From assembly GCA_020850415.1 (NCBI GenBank), contig JADZER010000011.1, forward strand, positions 1 to 64,000: a stretch of DNA of 64,000 bases. The letters run 5' to 3'. Origin of the DNA: Phycisphaerales bacterium. Lineage in GTDB: Bacteria; Planctomycetota; Phycisphaerae; Phycisphaerales; UBA1924. How positions within the stretch are numbered: position 1 is the first letter of the stretch; every line of letters starts with the position of its first letter. Under the pieces are notes generated by a model, which was not told the origin of the DNA, searched no databases, and was given only the letters and a program-made list of their open reading frames with translations. A program made the position numbers and the translations under genes. Below are positions 39,772 through 47,849 of this stretch, piece by piece.

Positions 39772-41250
39772 TCAGTCCGCGACCCTCGCCAGGCCGCGCT
39801 CGACACACTCGAAGACCCGGGGCCAGTCTTCCAGCTTCATCACGCCGAGGGGCGGGAGGAGGCGGATGTGGTAGGGCCCGTGGCCGCAGGAGAAGAGGAT
39901 CACGCCCTCCTCAAGGCAGGCCTTGAGGGCGCGGGTGATCCGGTCCTTGGCGCCGCCGAAGGGGGTGAACCGCATCATGCCGCCCCAGCCGCCGCAGAGG
40001 TCGCGGGGCGCGTCGGCGAGCGTGCCCGCGCCGACGGCGGGGAACCAGGCGGGGCGCCGGGCGACGAGGGCCTCGACCTGGGCCTTGAAGGCCGCGGCGT
40101 GCTGGGCGATTTTGCCGCCCTCGCCGTAGTACCCGCCGTCGGCGAGCCTGCGGAGGATGTGGCAGCCCGCCCTGCAGGCGGCGCCGCTTCCGGTGAAGGT
40201 CGCGCTGAGCAGGCCGGGGCCGGGGTTGTACGCCTCGGTGAAAAGCGTCGCGCAGGCCTGGGTCATCTTGCCGACGGTGACGACATCGACGAACTCGCCG
40301 AGCCCCAGCCCGTCGTAGGCGAACATCGAGGTCGTCCGCCCGAAGGCCTGGATCTCGTCGTCCCACACGGCGATGCCGTGCTCCTTGCAGATGGTCATCA
40401 GCTCGACGAAGAACTCGCGCGGGGCGGTGTTGAACCCGCCCTCGCCCTGCACCAGCTCGAACACGAAGCACGCGTGCTGCTTGGGGTAGCGCTCGATGTA
40501 GCCGCGCAGGTGGTCGGCGATCATCCGGATGTGGCGTTCCTTGCCCATTCGTGCGGCGGCGGCGGCGTCGTAGAACGGCATGTAGTCCACCAGCGTCGAG
40601 AGCGGGATCCCGATCCGGTTCCCCGCGGCGTCGCCGATCTGGGACATGGTGACAGTCCGGCCCATGAAGCAGTCCTTGAAGGCCAGGACCCGCGGGGCCC
40701 CCCCGCTCTTCTGGTAGCAGAGCTTGAGCGCGTTCTCGTTGACGAGGGCCCCTGCCGCGGCGACGAAGCAGTGCCTGAGGCGCGAGCCCTTCGCGGCCTC
40801 GGCCAGGAGCAGCTCCGAGAGCTCGTAGGGCTCGAACCCCGACTGCAGGTTGCCGTGCATCACGGTGTCGGACACGGAGCCCAGCACGGTCTCCCGGATC
40901 AGGGCCGGGTCGGAGTGCCCGAAGAAGTGCACGCCGATGCCGCAGATCATGTCCCACTTCACCGAGCCGTCGGCCAGCTCGACGAGCGCCCCGTTGCCCA
41001 GGCCCGACCCGATGTAGGGGTAGAGCAGGGCGCGGCCCCGGGCCTCGCCGGCCCGGGCCATGAGCCTGGCGTACTCCTCGGCCAGCTCGGGCTTGGGGGG
41101 GCGGACCTTGGTGATCTCGGCGGCGTGCGCGCGGAGCGACTCCACGATGAGCCTGAGCCCCGTGTCGAGCTCCCCGGAGCCCATGAACCGGCCGCCGGTG
41201 GTCTCCTGGTCGATCATCTCGCCGAGCACGCTGGTCGTTGTCTGCGTCAT
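39772..41250 (-). CDS. Class-III aminotransferase (putative succinylornithine step)
   Basis: This PLP-dependent enzyme of 492 residues belongs to aminotransferase fold type I, class III. GIGVHFFGHSDPALIRE, the CFVAAAGALVNENALKLCYQ cofactor phosphate segment, FVFELVQGEGGFNTAPREF, AVWDDEIQAFGRTTSMFAYD and the PLP-binding Lys in VVTVGKMTQACATLF are visible. It is more like lysine 6-transaminase/4-aminobutyrate branches than the ArgD/AstC core, but its place directly before astA and astD makes succinylornithine the likely substrate. The start at 41250 follows AAGGG by about 8 bases; the longer frame to 41295 runs into the upstream gene. Confidence 0.82.
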   Translation of the reverse strand: MTQTTTSVLGEMIDQETTGGRFMGSGELDTGLRLIVESLRAHAAEITKVRPPKPELAEEYARLMARAGEARGRALLYPYIGSGLGNGALVELADGSVKWDMICGIGVHFFGHSDPALIRETVLGSVSDTVMHGNLQSGFEPYELSELLLAEAAKGSRLRHCFVAAAGALVNENALKLCYQKSGGAPRVLAFKDCFMGRTVTMSQIGDAAGNRIGIPLSTLVDYMPFYDAAAAARMGKERHIRMIADHLRGYIERYPKQHACFVFELVQGEGGFNTAPREFFVELMTICKEHGIAVWDDEIQAFGRTTSMFAYDGLGLGEFVDVVTVGKMTQACATLFTEAYNPGPGLLSATFTGSGAACRAGCHILRRLADGGYYGEGGKIAQHAAAFKAQVEALVARRPAWFPAVGAGTLADAPRDLCGGWGGMMRFTPFGGAKDRITRALKACLEEGVILFSCGHGPYHIRLLPPLGVMKLEDWPRVFECVERGLARVAD

Positions 41251-41295
41251 ACACACACCCTTCTGGTCAGCGGGGACCGTTCCGACCCGCACCAA

Positions 41296-42528
41296 TTATC
41301 GGTCGCTCGACCACGCGCCGCCCGCAATCCTCGCGAGCAGGACCGCGAGGAGCTGGCATCGCTCCACCAGGCTGGATACATCGATCCATTCCTCGGGCGT
41401 ATGAAGGCCGCCCCCCCGAACGCCGAGCGTATCGATGGTCGGGAGCCCGGCGGCCTGGAGCTGGTTTCCGTCGCACACGCCGCCGGTCCTCGCGAAGGGG
41501 AGATTCTGGCCGAGGCTCTCGGCCGCCGCCCTGGCCAGACGGGCCAGGCGCTCGGTCCCGGGCGTCATGGGCTTGGCTGGCCGGTTGAAGTCCCAGACCA
41601 CCTCGACGCGCGGGAGGGCGTCGGGGGTGGTTTGGAGGCGGTCCAGGCGGGCGGCGAGCTCCTGGGCCCCTGGCTCGTCGGCGAACCGCACATTGCCCCA
41701 CGCCGAGGCGAGGTCGGGGACGACATTGGTCGCCTTGCCCCCTTGCAGGGGCCCGACGCTCAGGATGAGGCCTCGGGAGGGGTCGGGGGCGTCGGCGAGA
41801 TCGCCCAGCAGCGAGGCGAGGGCGGTCACAGCGGAGACGCCCGAGGCGAAGTCCCGCCCGACATGGGCGGCCCTGCCGTGGACGCGGACGCGGAACTGCC
41901 CGCTGCCCATGCGCTCGACGGCGAGCTCCCCGCCGGGGAGGGCCGGCTCGATGGCCAGGCCCAGGTCGTGGGTCCGCGCGGCGGAGGTCAGGGCCGCGTC
42001 GGAGTGGTAGGACCCCGTCTCCTCGTCGCTGTTCATGAGGAACGACCATGCGCAGTCGATGCCGGCTTCTTCAAGGCACTCGAGAGCGGCGACGGCGATG
42101 ACCAGGCCGCCCTTCATGTCGACGCAGCCCGGCCCGGTGGCGGTCTTGCCGCCGGGGGAGAGGGTGAGCTCTTTGAAGTCCCCGTTCGGGTCGTGGACCG
42201 TGTCGAGGTGGCCGGCGAGGAGGACGCGGGGCATGCCGGGGCGGAGGCGTCGGGATATCGCGGTCGGGGGCACGGGGGCGGCGGGGTCCCGCCCGTAGAG
42301 CCAGTCCGGCGAGGGGTCGCCGGGGACCAGCTCGGCCCGGGCGCCGAGGGCTTCGAGGCGCCGGACGAACCGGCCCCGGGTCTCGTCGAGGGCGGGGGTG
42401 TTGCGTCCGCCGGTCGGGGTTCCGACATGCAGGCGCAGGTCGTCGAGGAGGGCCCCGGCCCGGCGCTCGATCAACGCGCACACCCGCTGCTCGGCGGCGT
42501 TCAGCCCGTCGGTCCTGAGTTCAGCCAT
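41296..42528 (-). CDS. M20-family peptidase (glutamate carboxypeptidase-like)
   Basis: The 410 residues have the two-zinc M20 motifs: VLLAGHLDTVHDPNGDF (His, with the Asp of HLD), GCVDMKGGLVIAVAAL (bridging Asp), MNSDEETGSYHSD (Glu-Glu) and a dimerisation domain starting at about 190 (MGSGQFRVRVHGRAAHVGRD). The GVRGGGLHTPEEWIDVSSL end holds the last His ligand. Carboxypeptidase G2-like members cut N-acyl-glutamates, so this enzyme could take the place of AstE, releasing succinate from N-succinylglutamate; that is inference from its place beside the aminotransferase, astA and astD. TAGGGT lies 6 bases before the ATG, within the 3' end of the M48 gene, which it overlaps by 8 bases. Confidence 0.85.
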   Translation of the reverse strand: MAELRTDGLNAAEQRVCALIERRAGALLDDLRLHVGTPTGGRNTPALDETRGRFVRRLEALGARAELVPGDPSPDWLYGRDPAAPVPPTAISRRLRPGMPRVLLAGHLDTVHDPNGDFKELTLSPGGKTATGPGCVDMKGGLVIAVAALECLEEAGIDCAWSFLMNSDEETGSYHSDAALTSAARTHDLGLAIEPALPGGELAVERMGSGQFRVRVHGRAAHVGRDFASGVSAVTALASLLGDLADAPDPSRGLILSVGPLQGGKATNVVPDLASAWGNVRFADEPGAQELAARLDRLQTTPDALPRVEVVWDFNRPAKPMTPGTERLARLARAAAESLGQNLPFARTGGVCDGNQLQAAGLPTIDTLGVRGGGLHTPEEWIDVSSLVERCQLLAVLLARIAGGAWSSDR

Positions 42529-44122
42529 GGGAGAACCCTAGCGCGGGCGCCCGGCCCGCTCCGCCCGGGGATGGTTCGGCGTGGCGGCGGGGCGATGCGG
42601 CGGGGGCCATGGCGGTGGCGTCTTGGGGTTCGGCCATGGTCTCCGCCACGGCCAGGCCGAGGCCCGCGACCGCCATGACGAGCGCGACGAGCTTGACCAT
42701 CCGGGCGGCGCGGTCGGCCCGCCCCTTACCGATCGGCTCCCCGACGGCCTGGCGCAGCTTTGCCCGCCGGCCGTCGATGGAGCCGTGGCGGAAGGTGAAC
42801 CGCTCGGGCGGGAAGCCGTTGATCATCGCGACCGCGCGGAGCGCGCCGGACATGGCGGCGGCGCCGCGCTCGCTGACCTGCCCGGCGCCGTCGTGCGCGC
42901 TGAGGTGCTGGGCGGCGAACACATCCGCCTGCCATTCGAAGCGGCGGCTGGCCCACCCGAAAAGCAGGAGGCTGGCGACGAAGACCACGACCAGCAGGCC
43001 GACCGGGGCCCAGCCCTCGGTCACGGGCCCCATCCCCGCCGCTCTCATCAGGACCGACAGGGCCGAGCCGAGGAACACGCCCGACGCGACCATCGAGCCC
43101 GCCAGCCAGGGGATGTGCCGATGCCGGACATGCGCGACCTCGTGCGCCGCCACCGCCTCGACCTGCTCGAAGGGCAACGACTCGAGCAGGGTGTCGGTCA
43201 GCACGATGTAGCGGAGGCGCGGGAGGAAGCCGACCACGGCGCCGTTGACCATTGCGCCGTGGGTCCGCCAGACGAGGATGCCCCGGACGCGCACGGCGTA
43301 GCGGGCGCACAGCCCGAGCAACGCGTCGCGCGCCGGCCCCGGCCCCAGCGGGGTCGTGTCCCAGAGATAGCGCAGGGCGATCGGGAGCATCGCCAGCAGC
43401 ACCACCACGCCCCCGAGCTGCAGCCCCGCCGAGCCGTAGGCCAGCAGGTTCCGCTCGAGCAGCCACGACGGGGCGTGGCCGGCCCACGCCGGCGGGTGGC
43501 CCTCCCACGGCCCGCGGGTGAGCATCTCTTCCCACAGCCCGTCGCGCACCACACCCACCGCCTCGGACCAGCCCAGGATGAGCAGCACCGGGATCGCCGC
43601 GAAGAGCAGTTGCTGCTTGACGGTCCCCCACCACCAGACCCAGGCCCGGGGCATGGGGGGGATGGAGAGCCCCTCGTCGAGGCGTCGGATGAGCAGGGCC
43701 TCGCGGACCCTTCGCTCGACGGGCTCGGCGGCGGCCCAGCTCGCGAGCAGCACCGCCGCGGCGGGAAGGGCCGCGACCAGCTCATCGATAAGCACGATGT
43801 CGCCGACGACCGCGCGGACGGCGTCGAGCCATCCGAAGAGGAGTACGGCGGAGGCGTGCACGGGCAGCGTGGCCATCCGGACCCTGGCGGAGGTCTTCTC
43901 GAACGCCCCGATCGCCCCGGCGTCGCCCCGGCGGTCCATCCTGCGCACGCACACGAACGCCGCCAGGCCCTGCAGGAGGAGGAGGGCGACGAAGGGCCCG
44001 AGGGCCGCGCCGAGGGCGCCCCAGGGATGCTCCCCGATCCACTGTGCGGTCGGGAGTCTCTCCGGGCCCAGCTCGCGCACCGAGGCCACCACCATCAGCG
44101 CGATGACCAGGATGTGGGTCAT
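42521..44122 (-). CDS. Membrane-bound M48-family metalloprotease
   Basis: This is an inner-membrane zinc protease of 533 residues with some seven hydrophobic segments. The active site is VEAVAAHEVAHVRHRHIPW (HExxH at about residue 326) with the third ligand in RRFEWQADVFAAQHL. The N-terminal 250 residues with several helices (ILVIALMVVASV, LVAALPAAAVLLASWAAAEP) and the late helices around HIPWLAGSMVASGVF give the general layout of Ste24/HtpX-like proteases that act on membrane proteins. The start at 44122 overlaps the stop of the upstream lipoprotein gene by 4 bases (ATGA), so the two are coupled. The substrate is unknown. Confidence 0.85.
   Translation of the reverse strand: MTHILVIALMVVASVRELGPERLPTAQWIGEHPWGALGAALGPFVALLLLQGLAAFVCVRRMDRRGDAGAIGAFEKTSARVRMATLPVHASAVLLFGWLDAVRAVVGDIVLIDELVAALPAAAVLLASWAAAEPVERRVREALLIRRLDEGLSIPPMPRAWVWWWGTVKQQLLFAAIPVLLILGWSEAVGVVRDGLWEEMLTRGPWEGHPPAWAGHAPSWLLERNLLAYGSAGLQLGGVVVLLAMLPIALRYLWDTTPLGPGPARDALLGLCARYAVRVRGILVWRTHGAMVNGAVVGFLPRLRYIVLTDTLLESLPFEQVEAVAAHEVAHVRHRHIPWLAGSMVASGVFLGSALSVLMRAAGMGPVTEGWAPVGLLVVVFVASLLLFGWASRRFEWQADVFAAQHLSAHDGAGQVSERGAAAMSGALRAVAMINGFPPERFTFRHGSIDGRRAKLRQAVGEPIGKGRADRAARMVKLVALVMAVAGLGLAVAETMAEPQDATAMAPAASPRRHAEPSPGGAGRAPALGFSHG
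42535..42540 (-). promoter_or_regulatory. TAGGGT, candidate internal -10
   Basis: On the minus strand TAGGGT ends 6 bases before the ATG at 42528 of the M20 peptidase gene. It lies in the last codons of the M48 gene and could start the AST-like operon as a leaderless mRNA. Confidence 0.4.
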
Positions 44123-45618
44123 CGGGCCGGCGCCCGGACCTCGCCCAGATCCACGACCACCCCGTCCGGGAGGTACGCGTCGGCGTCGAGCAGGTCCCGC
44201 GAGATCCCCGTGAACACGACGCAGGCCCTGCCGAACTTCGCGGCGTAGTCGAAGTCGCCGGGGCTCGGGCCGGCGTAGTCGCGGTTGCGCCAGTCGGCGA
44301 CATGGAAGTGGAAGTGCGCCAGGGCTGCGCCGCTGAAGTCGATCATCTCGCGTGGAGCGACGAACCGCCGGTCGTCGGGCGTCGGCGTCCCCCTGGGCGG
44401 GAAGTGCTGGGCGTGGAATCCGTCCGCGTCGGACCAGAGCATCCCCCCGTGCTCGGTCGCGCGGTCGTCGTGGTCGAGCTCGGCGGTCGCGAACACCACG
44501 GAGGTGACCGCGTTGTCGGCCAGGGCCTCGTCGATCACGAGCAGCGAGAGCGCGTCGCCCCACCCGATCCGGTCCCGCGCCTGCGACAGGGTCTCGGCGT
44601 TGGCGTACGCCAGGCCCTCGATCGCCTTGGTCCGCGGGTAGACTTGGCGCCCCGCCAGCCGGGTCTGGAGTTCGTTGAGCAGGGACTCGCGCCCGGCGGT
44701 CAGCCACTCGGGCCGGTGGATGGACGCCCACCGGACGGGCTCTACATGCCGGAGTTCGAGCGCCTCGCGTCCCTCGGACCCGAGCCGGGCCGTTCCCGCC
44801 GCGGCCTGCTCCCACCAGCCCGAGAGCCGCCCGGTGCGCTCCTCGACCAGGCGCAAGGCCCATCGGACCTCCTCGCCCCGCGCCGGCACCACGCCGAAGG
44901 CGTCACGGACCACCCGCAGATCGTTGAGGATCCGGCGTCCCTCCTCGTCCCCGCCGGATGCCGCGTCCAGGAGCGACGCGCGGGCGGCGCGGTCCGGCAC
45001 GAGGCGACCGACCAGGTCCCAGGCGGCCTCCCGCACCCGCATGTCCAGGCGCAACCCCGCCGGCCCCGGCTCGGTCTGCGGGTCCATGAACACCCCGAGG
45101 ACGACCTGGGGCAGCCGCTCTCCGGGGTGCAGTGCCGCGAGGGCCTGGTACTCGGCCCGCTCGGGGTCGGCCACGCCCGGCACCGGCCTGGCGAGGCTGC
45201 GCACGAGTGCCGGGGTGATCTCGGTCCAGGCGTGCTCCGCGGCGGCGGTGGCCATGACCGCGACGCAGCCCCGGCCGGGCTCGGTCGGGAGCATCTCGCG
45301 GACGAGTTGGCGGGAATCTGCCTCCTCCTGCTCGTCCCAGAGGATCGACTCCAGGGCCGCCGCCCGGACCATCTCCGGCGTGTCCAGGGCCCAGGCCATC
45401 TCCTTCATGGCGAACCGGGCCACGAGGCGGTCGGTCTGGCCCGAGGCTACTCGGTCCTTGACCTCTGCGATGGCGTCCACCCGCTGCCCTGCGGGGAGGT
45501 CGGCCCGGCGTGCGGCGTGGAGGGGGTCGTCGGCGGCCCGGCTCCCACCGCCCCCGCCCGAGCAGCCCAGAAGGAGCAGTCCGACCGCCGCCATCGCCAG
45601 CATCCGTGCAGTCTTCAT
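44119..45618 (-). CDS. Lipoprotein with C-terminal JAMM/MPN-like domain
   Basis: The 499 residues start with a lipoprotein signal (LAMAAVGLLLLGCSGGGG, Cys at about 19). Residues 30-370 are helical and may be HEAT-like. The end (about 390-495) is beta-rich and has the layout of a JAMM/MPN metallopeptidase: TEHGGMLW (the Glu-x-Gly-Gly start), then ALAHFHFHVADWRNRD and GPSPGDFDYAA, giving H-x-H and a later S-x-x-D. The spacing between these is longer than in classic JAMM proteins, so activity is uncertain. It is coupled to the M48 protease gene. TAAACT lies 5 bases before the ATG at 45618. Confidence 0.65.
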   Translation of the reverse strand: MKTARMLAMAAVGLLLLGCSGGGGGSRAADDPLHAARRADLPAGQRVDAIAEVKDRVASGQTDRLVARFAMKEMAWALDTPEMVRAAALESILWDEQEEADSRQLVREMLPTEPGRGCVAVMATAAAEHAWTEITPALVRSLARPVPGVADPERAEYQALAALHPGERLPQVVLGVFMDPQTEPGPAGLRLDMRVREAAWDLVGRLVPDRAARASLLDAASGGDEEGRRILNDLRVVRDAFGVVPARGEEVRWALRLVEERTGRLSGWWEQAAAGTARLGSEGREALELRHVEPVRWASIHRPEWLTAGRESLLNELQTRLAGRQVYPRTKAIEGLAYANAETLSQARDRIGWGDALSLLVIDEALADNAVTSVVFATAELDHDDRATEHGGMLWSDADGFHAQHFPPRGTPTPDDRRFVAPREMIDFSGAALAHFHFHVADWRNRDYAGPSPGDFDYAAKFGRACVVFTGISRDLLDADAYLPDGVVVDLGEVRAPAR

Positions 45619-45623
45619 GCCGG

Positions 45624-45629
45624 AGTTTA
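45624..45629 (-). promoter_or_regulatory. TAAACT, candidate -10 of leaderless mRNA
   Basis: On the minus strand TAAACT ends 5 bases before the ATG at 45618 of the JAMM-like lipoprotein gene. Confidence 0.45.
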
Positions 45630-45685
45630 TCGGCCCGCTGGGGGCCGTGAGGGCCCCCGAAACCTGCGTTGGGGGCGGCTCCTGC

Positions 45686-45691
45686 TATCAT
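45686..45691 (+). promoter_or_regulatory. TATCAT, candidate -10 of leaderless mRNA
   Basis: TATCAT ends 5 bases before the ATG at 45697 of the NifU-type gene; there is no Shine-Dalgarno sequence. Confidence 0.45.
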
Positions 45692-45696
45692 CGTGC

Positions 45697-45966
45697 ATGG
45701 CCGCAGGCTTGCCCTCGAACTCCCCCCTGGTCGCGAAGGATGTCGCCGCGCGGATCGCGCGGGTGATCGAGCTGCTGCGGCCGGCGATCAAGGCCGACGG
45801 GGGCGATATCGAGTTCATCGAGGCCCGGACGGACGGGACGGTGTATGTCCGGTTTCTCGGTGCGTGCGTGGGGTGCCCCTCGAGCGATATCACCCTGCAC
45901 ATGGGGATTGAGCGGAATCTGCAGCAGCATGTCCCGGAGGTCAAACGGGTCGAAGTGGTCGGTTGA
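45697..45966 (+). CDS. NifU C-terminal-domain protein (Nfu-type Fe-S carrier)
   Basis: This is an 89-residue protein consisting of one Nfu domain: RIARVIELLRPAIKADGGDI, then EARTDGTVYVRFLGACVGCP, where the CxxC of ACVGC binds an Fe-S cluster between two subunits, and DITLHMGIERNLQQHVPEVK. It carries and delivers Fe-S clusters in the cytoplasm, and succinate dehydrogenase is one possible client. The start at 45697 gives a standard domain and follows TATCAT by 5 bases. Two short hairpins (45969-45987 and 46025-46041) come after the gene. Confidence 0.9.
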   Translation: MAAGLPSNSPLVAKDVAARIARVIELLRPAIKADGGDIEFIEARTDGTVYVRFLGACVGCPSSDITLHMGIERNLQQHVPEVKRVEVVG

Positions 45967-46060
45967 ACCAGGTGAAATTACCTGATTCAGCATCGAACTT
46001 CTGGGCTTGACCGGTCGGGTTGGACCAGGGGATTTCCCTGGCGCTTTCCGTGAATTCCGC
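45967..46060. other. Two small hairpins between nfu-type gene and csrA
   Basis: CAGGT-GAAATT-ACCTG (about 45970-45985) and CCAGGG-GATTT-CCCTGG (about 46024-46040) lie after the NifU-type gene and before the csrA promoter. Neither has a T-run. The second has GGA at its loop, the core of a CsrA site, but it lies upstream of the predicted csrA start of transcription. Confidence 0.4.
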
Positions 46061-46088
46061 TTGGCAATCCGACCAGATCCGCTATAGT
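46061..46088 (+). promoter_or_regulatory. Sigma-70-type promoter of csrA
   Basis: TTGGCA (46061-46066) and TATAGT (46083-46088) are 16 bases apart. Start of transcription would be near 46095, giving a leader of about 37 bases that contains GGGAGG before the ATG at 46132; the GGA in this ribosome binding site could allow CsrA to act on its own mRNA. Confidence 0.65.
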
Positions 46089-46131
46089 GCGCCCGGTGGG
46101 TCGCTGTATCCGTGCATGGGAGGCACGCCGT

Positions 46132-46356
46132 ATGTTGGTCATTACACGACGAGAGGGTGAGGAGATCGTCATCGGCGATCCGCGGAATCCCATTGGGGTG
46201 GTGCGGATCGCGTCGATCAAGGGCGAGCGCGTGCGGGTGGCGTTTGACTTCCCGCGGGATGTCGAGATCCACCGTCGCGAGATCGCGGACCAGATCGTCG
46301 CCGAGGCGCCGAATGTGGTGGGCAAGATCAAGCCCGCCCCCGCCGCGGCGCTTTGA
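46132..46356 (+). CDS. csrA: Carbon storage regulator CsrA
   Basis: CsrA is a small dimeric RNA-binding protein that controls translation and mRNA stability by binding GGA motifs. The 74-residue protein begins MLVITRREGEEIVIGD, continues with GVVRIASIKGERVRVAFDFP (a few residues longer in the first loop than usual), and ends with RDVEIHRREIADQI and an Ala/Pro-rich tail. The Arg of the RDVEIHR strand is the key RNA contact in the family. GGGAGG precedes the ATG at 46132 by 8-13 bases, so the longer frame from 46087 is rejected. No flagellar genes are nearby. Confidence 0.93.
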   Translation: MLVITRREGEEIVIGDPRNPIGVVRIASIKGERVRVAFDFPRDVEIHRREIADQIVAEAPNVVGKIKPAPAAAL

Positions 46357-46387
46357 GCGGCGCATCGGAACGATCAAGATGAAACTG

Positions 46388-46420
46388 AAAGGGCCCGTGG
46401 GGTTTCCCCCCGGGCCCTTT
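46388..46420. terminator. Bidirectional terminator between csrA and ndk
   Basis: AAAGGGCCCG (46388-46397) pairs with CGGGCCCTTT (46411-46420), a 10-bp stem flanked by A on one side and T on the other, so it can end both convergent genes. Confidence 0.8.
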
Positions 46421-46447
46421 GTCTGCGCGGGGCGCGGTCGGGGCCGA

Positions 46448-46918
46448 TCACTCGGGGGCGCCGCCGGACATGTCGTAGATCCAGCCCTCGATCGCGCGGC
46501 TGGGGCTGAGCACCTCGCCTGCCTTGAAGAACAGGCCGATCTCGCGTTCCGCGGCCTCGGGGCTGTCGGAGCCGTGGATGAGGTTGAAGCTGTTGGAGAC
46601 GCCGAAGTCGCCGCGGATGGTGCCCGGCTCGGCCTTGGAGCCGAAGGTGGCGCCCATCATCTTGCGGGACATGGCGACGGCGCCCACGCCGCGGACGGCC
46701 AGCACGAGCACGGGTGAGCTGGTCATGAACTTGACCAGGCCCGGGTAGAAGCCCTTGGTCTTGTGGGCCTCGTAGTGCTTGGCGGCCAGTTCCTGGCTGA
46801 TCTGCATCAGCTTGCAGCCGACGATCTGCAGGCCCTTGTCCTCGAACCGGCCGATGATGCGGCCCATGAGCCCGCGCTGGACGGCGTCGGGCTTGAGGAT
46901 GATCAGTGTGGTCTCCAT
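46448..46918 (-). CDS. ndk: Nucleoside diphosphate kinase
   Basis: Ndk moves the gamma phosphate of ATP onto nucleoside diphosphates through a phosphohistidine. The 156 residues start ETTLIILKPDAVQRGLMGRI and hold the active-site segment NSFNLIHGSDSPEAAERE, in which His is phosphorylated. KTKGFYPGLVKFMTSSPVLV and ATFGSKAEPGTIRGDFG are the other family landmarks. It is about 15 residues longer than usual through its C-terminus. AGGAG lies 9-13 bases before the ATG at 46918. Confidence 0.95.
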   Translation of the reverse strand: METTLIILKPDAVQRGLMGRIIGRFEDKGLQIVGCKLMQISQELAAKHYEAHKTKGFYPGLVKFMTSSPVLVLAVRGVGAVAMSRKMMGATFGSKAEPGTIRGDFGVSNSFNLIHGSDSPEAAEREIGLFFKAGEVLSPSRAIEGWIYDMSGGAPE

Positions 46919-47008
46919 GTCTCGTGCTCCTGGCTTCGCCCGTTTGTGCTGTGAACGAAGGGGCAAACGATAGGCGTACCGGGGGCGGGAGGGTCCGAGG
47001 GGAGGGCT

Positions 47009-47776
47009 TTACCAGCCGGTCCCCCAGTTGGGCAGGATCGCGTCGAGGAGCTGGATGGAAGCGCCGACCAGGGTCCAGGCCAGCAGGACTACGCCGATCG
47101 GCAGCACCGCCATCCGGGTCGAGGCGCTGCGCCAGGGGAAGGGGTCGTAGCCGGGGATGTGGGCTAAGCCGGCCGCCCGCGCGAGCCTCCGGAGCTTGAA
47201 GCGCCAGATGAGCGTGCCGACGAAGTAGCCGAGCAGCAGTCCAGCCCCGACCCCCCCCGGACCCAGTATCTCGGGGATGTACTCGAGGAACTCTCCGTCG
47301 GTCCAGTCGAGCATGCTCGTGTTCCAGTAGATCCAATCCCCCACAGGGACGGCGAATGCGATACAGAGCCAGGGGAGGTACAGCCAGGGCAGCCCCAGCA
47401 GCCACACCCGCCGACGCACGCGCCGGACGAGGCCTCGGGGCGTCCCGGTTGGCGCCACCCAAGCCCCGGCGACTCCCCCGGCGAGCGGGATGACGAGGAC
47501 GCCCCAGGTGACGAGGAGCGCGGGGAGGAGCATGACGGCGCCCCAGCCGTAGACGCTCCAGCGGGTCAGCTCGAGGAAGACGCGGCGCCGGGCGTCATCG
47601 CGGACATCGGCCTCGGTGATCTGCCAGGCGCACTCGGGGCATCGTGCGTCCCGCAGGCCGCGCAGCTCGTAGTTGCAGCAGGGGCACAGGACGACCGGGG
47701 CGGCGGCCAGCGCCGCGGGGACCGCGCTGGGGGCGGCCTGACCGGTTGCGGGCTGTTCCTGCGTCGGCTCGTCCAC
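47009..47776 (-). CDS. Multi-span membrane protein with N-terminal zinc ribbon
   Basis: The 255 residues have a zinc ribbon at about 30-52 (LCPCCNYELRGLRDARCPEC), the Cx2C-YxLRGL-CPEC pattern frequent in planctomycete membrane proteins, followed by about five hydrophobic segments (VYGWGAVMLLPALLVTWGVL, LGLPWLYLPWLCIAFAV and others). No function is known. The start is GTG at 47776, with TATCGT 6 bases upstream and no ribosome binding site. Similar ribbons occur in the proteins at 36645 and 49413. Confidence 0.7.
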   Translation of the reverse strand: MDEPTQEQPATGQAAPSAVPAALAAAPVVLCPCCNYELRGLRDARCPECAWQITEADVRDDARRRVFLELTRWSVYGWGAVMLLPALLVTWGVLVIPLAGGVAGAWVAPTGTPRGLVRRVRRRVWLLGLPWLYLPWLCIAFAVPVGDWIYWNTSMLDWTDGEFLEYIPEILGPGGVGAGLLLGYFVGTLIWRFKLRRLARAAGLAHIPGYDPFPWRSASTRMAVLPIGVVLLAWTLVGASIQLLDAILPNWGTGW

Positions 47777-47782
47777 GGCGCC

Positions 47783-47788
47783 ACGATA
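47783..47788 (-). promoter_or_regulatory. TATCGT, candidate -10 of leaderless mRNA
   Basis: On the minus strand TATCGT ends 6 bases before the GTG at 47776. Confidence 0.4.
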
Positions 47789-47849
47789 CCACGACCGGGG
47801 GGCGGCTTGCCGGGGACCGCCCGGGGGCTGTGCGGGGGCTGCCGGGGCG

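Noticed and set aside
37017-42528. A canonical ast operon.
   Set aside because: astB is absent and the hydrolase present is an M20 enzyme, not the AstE/AspA-like family, so the standard name does not fit.
39742-42678. Plus-strand open frame of nearly 1000 codons over the AST-like genes.
   Set aside because: Composition is that of an antisense frame, and all recognised motifs are on the minus strand.
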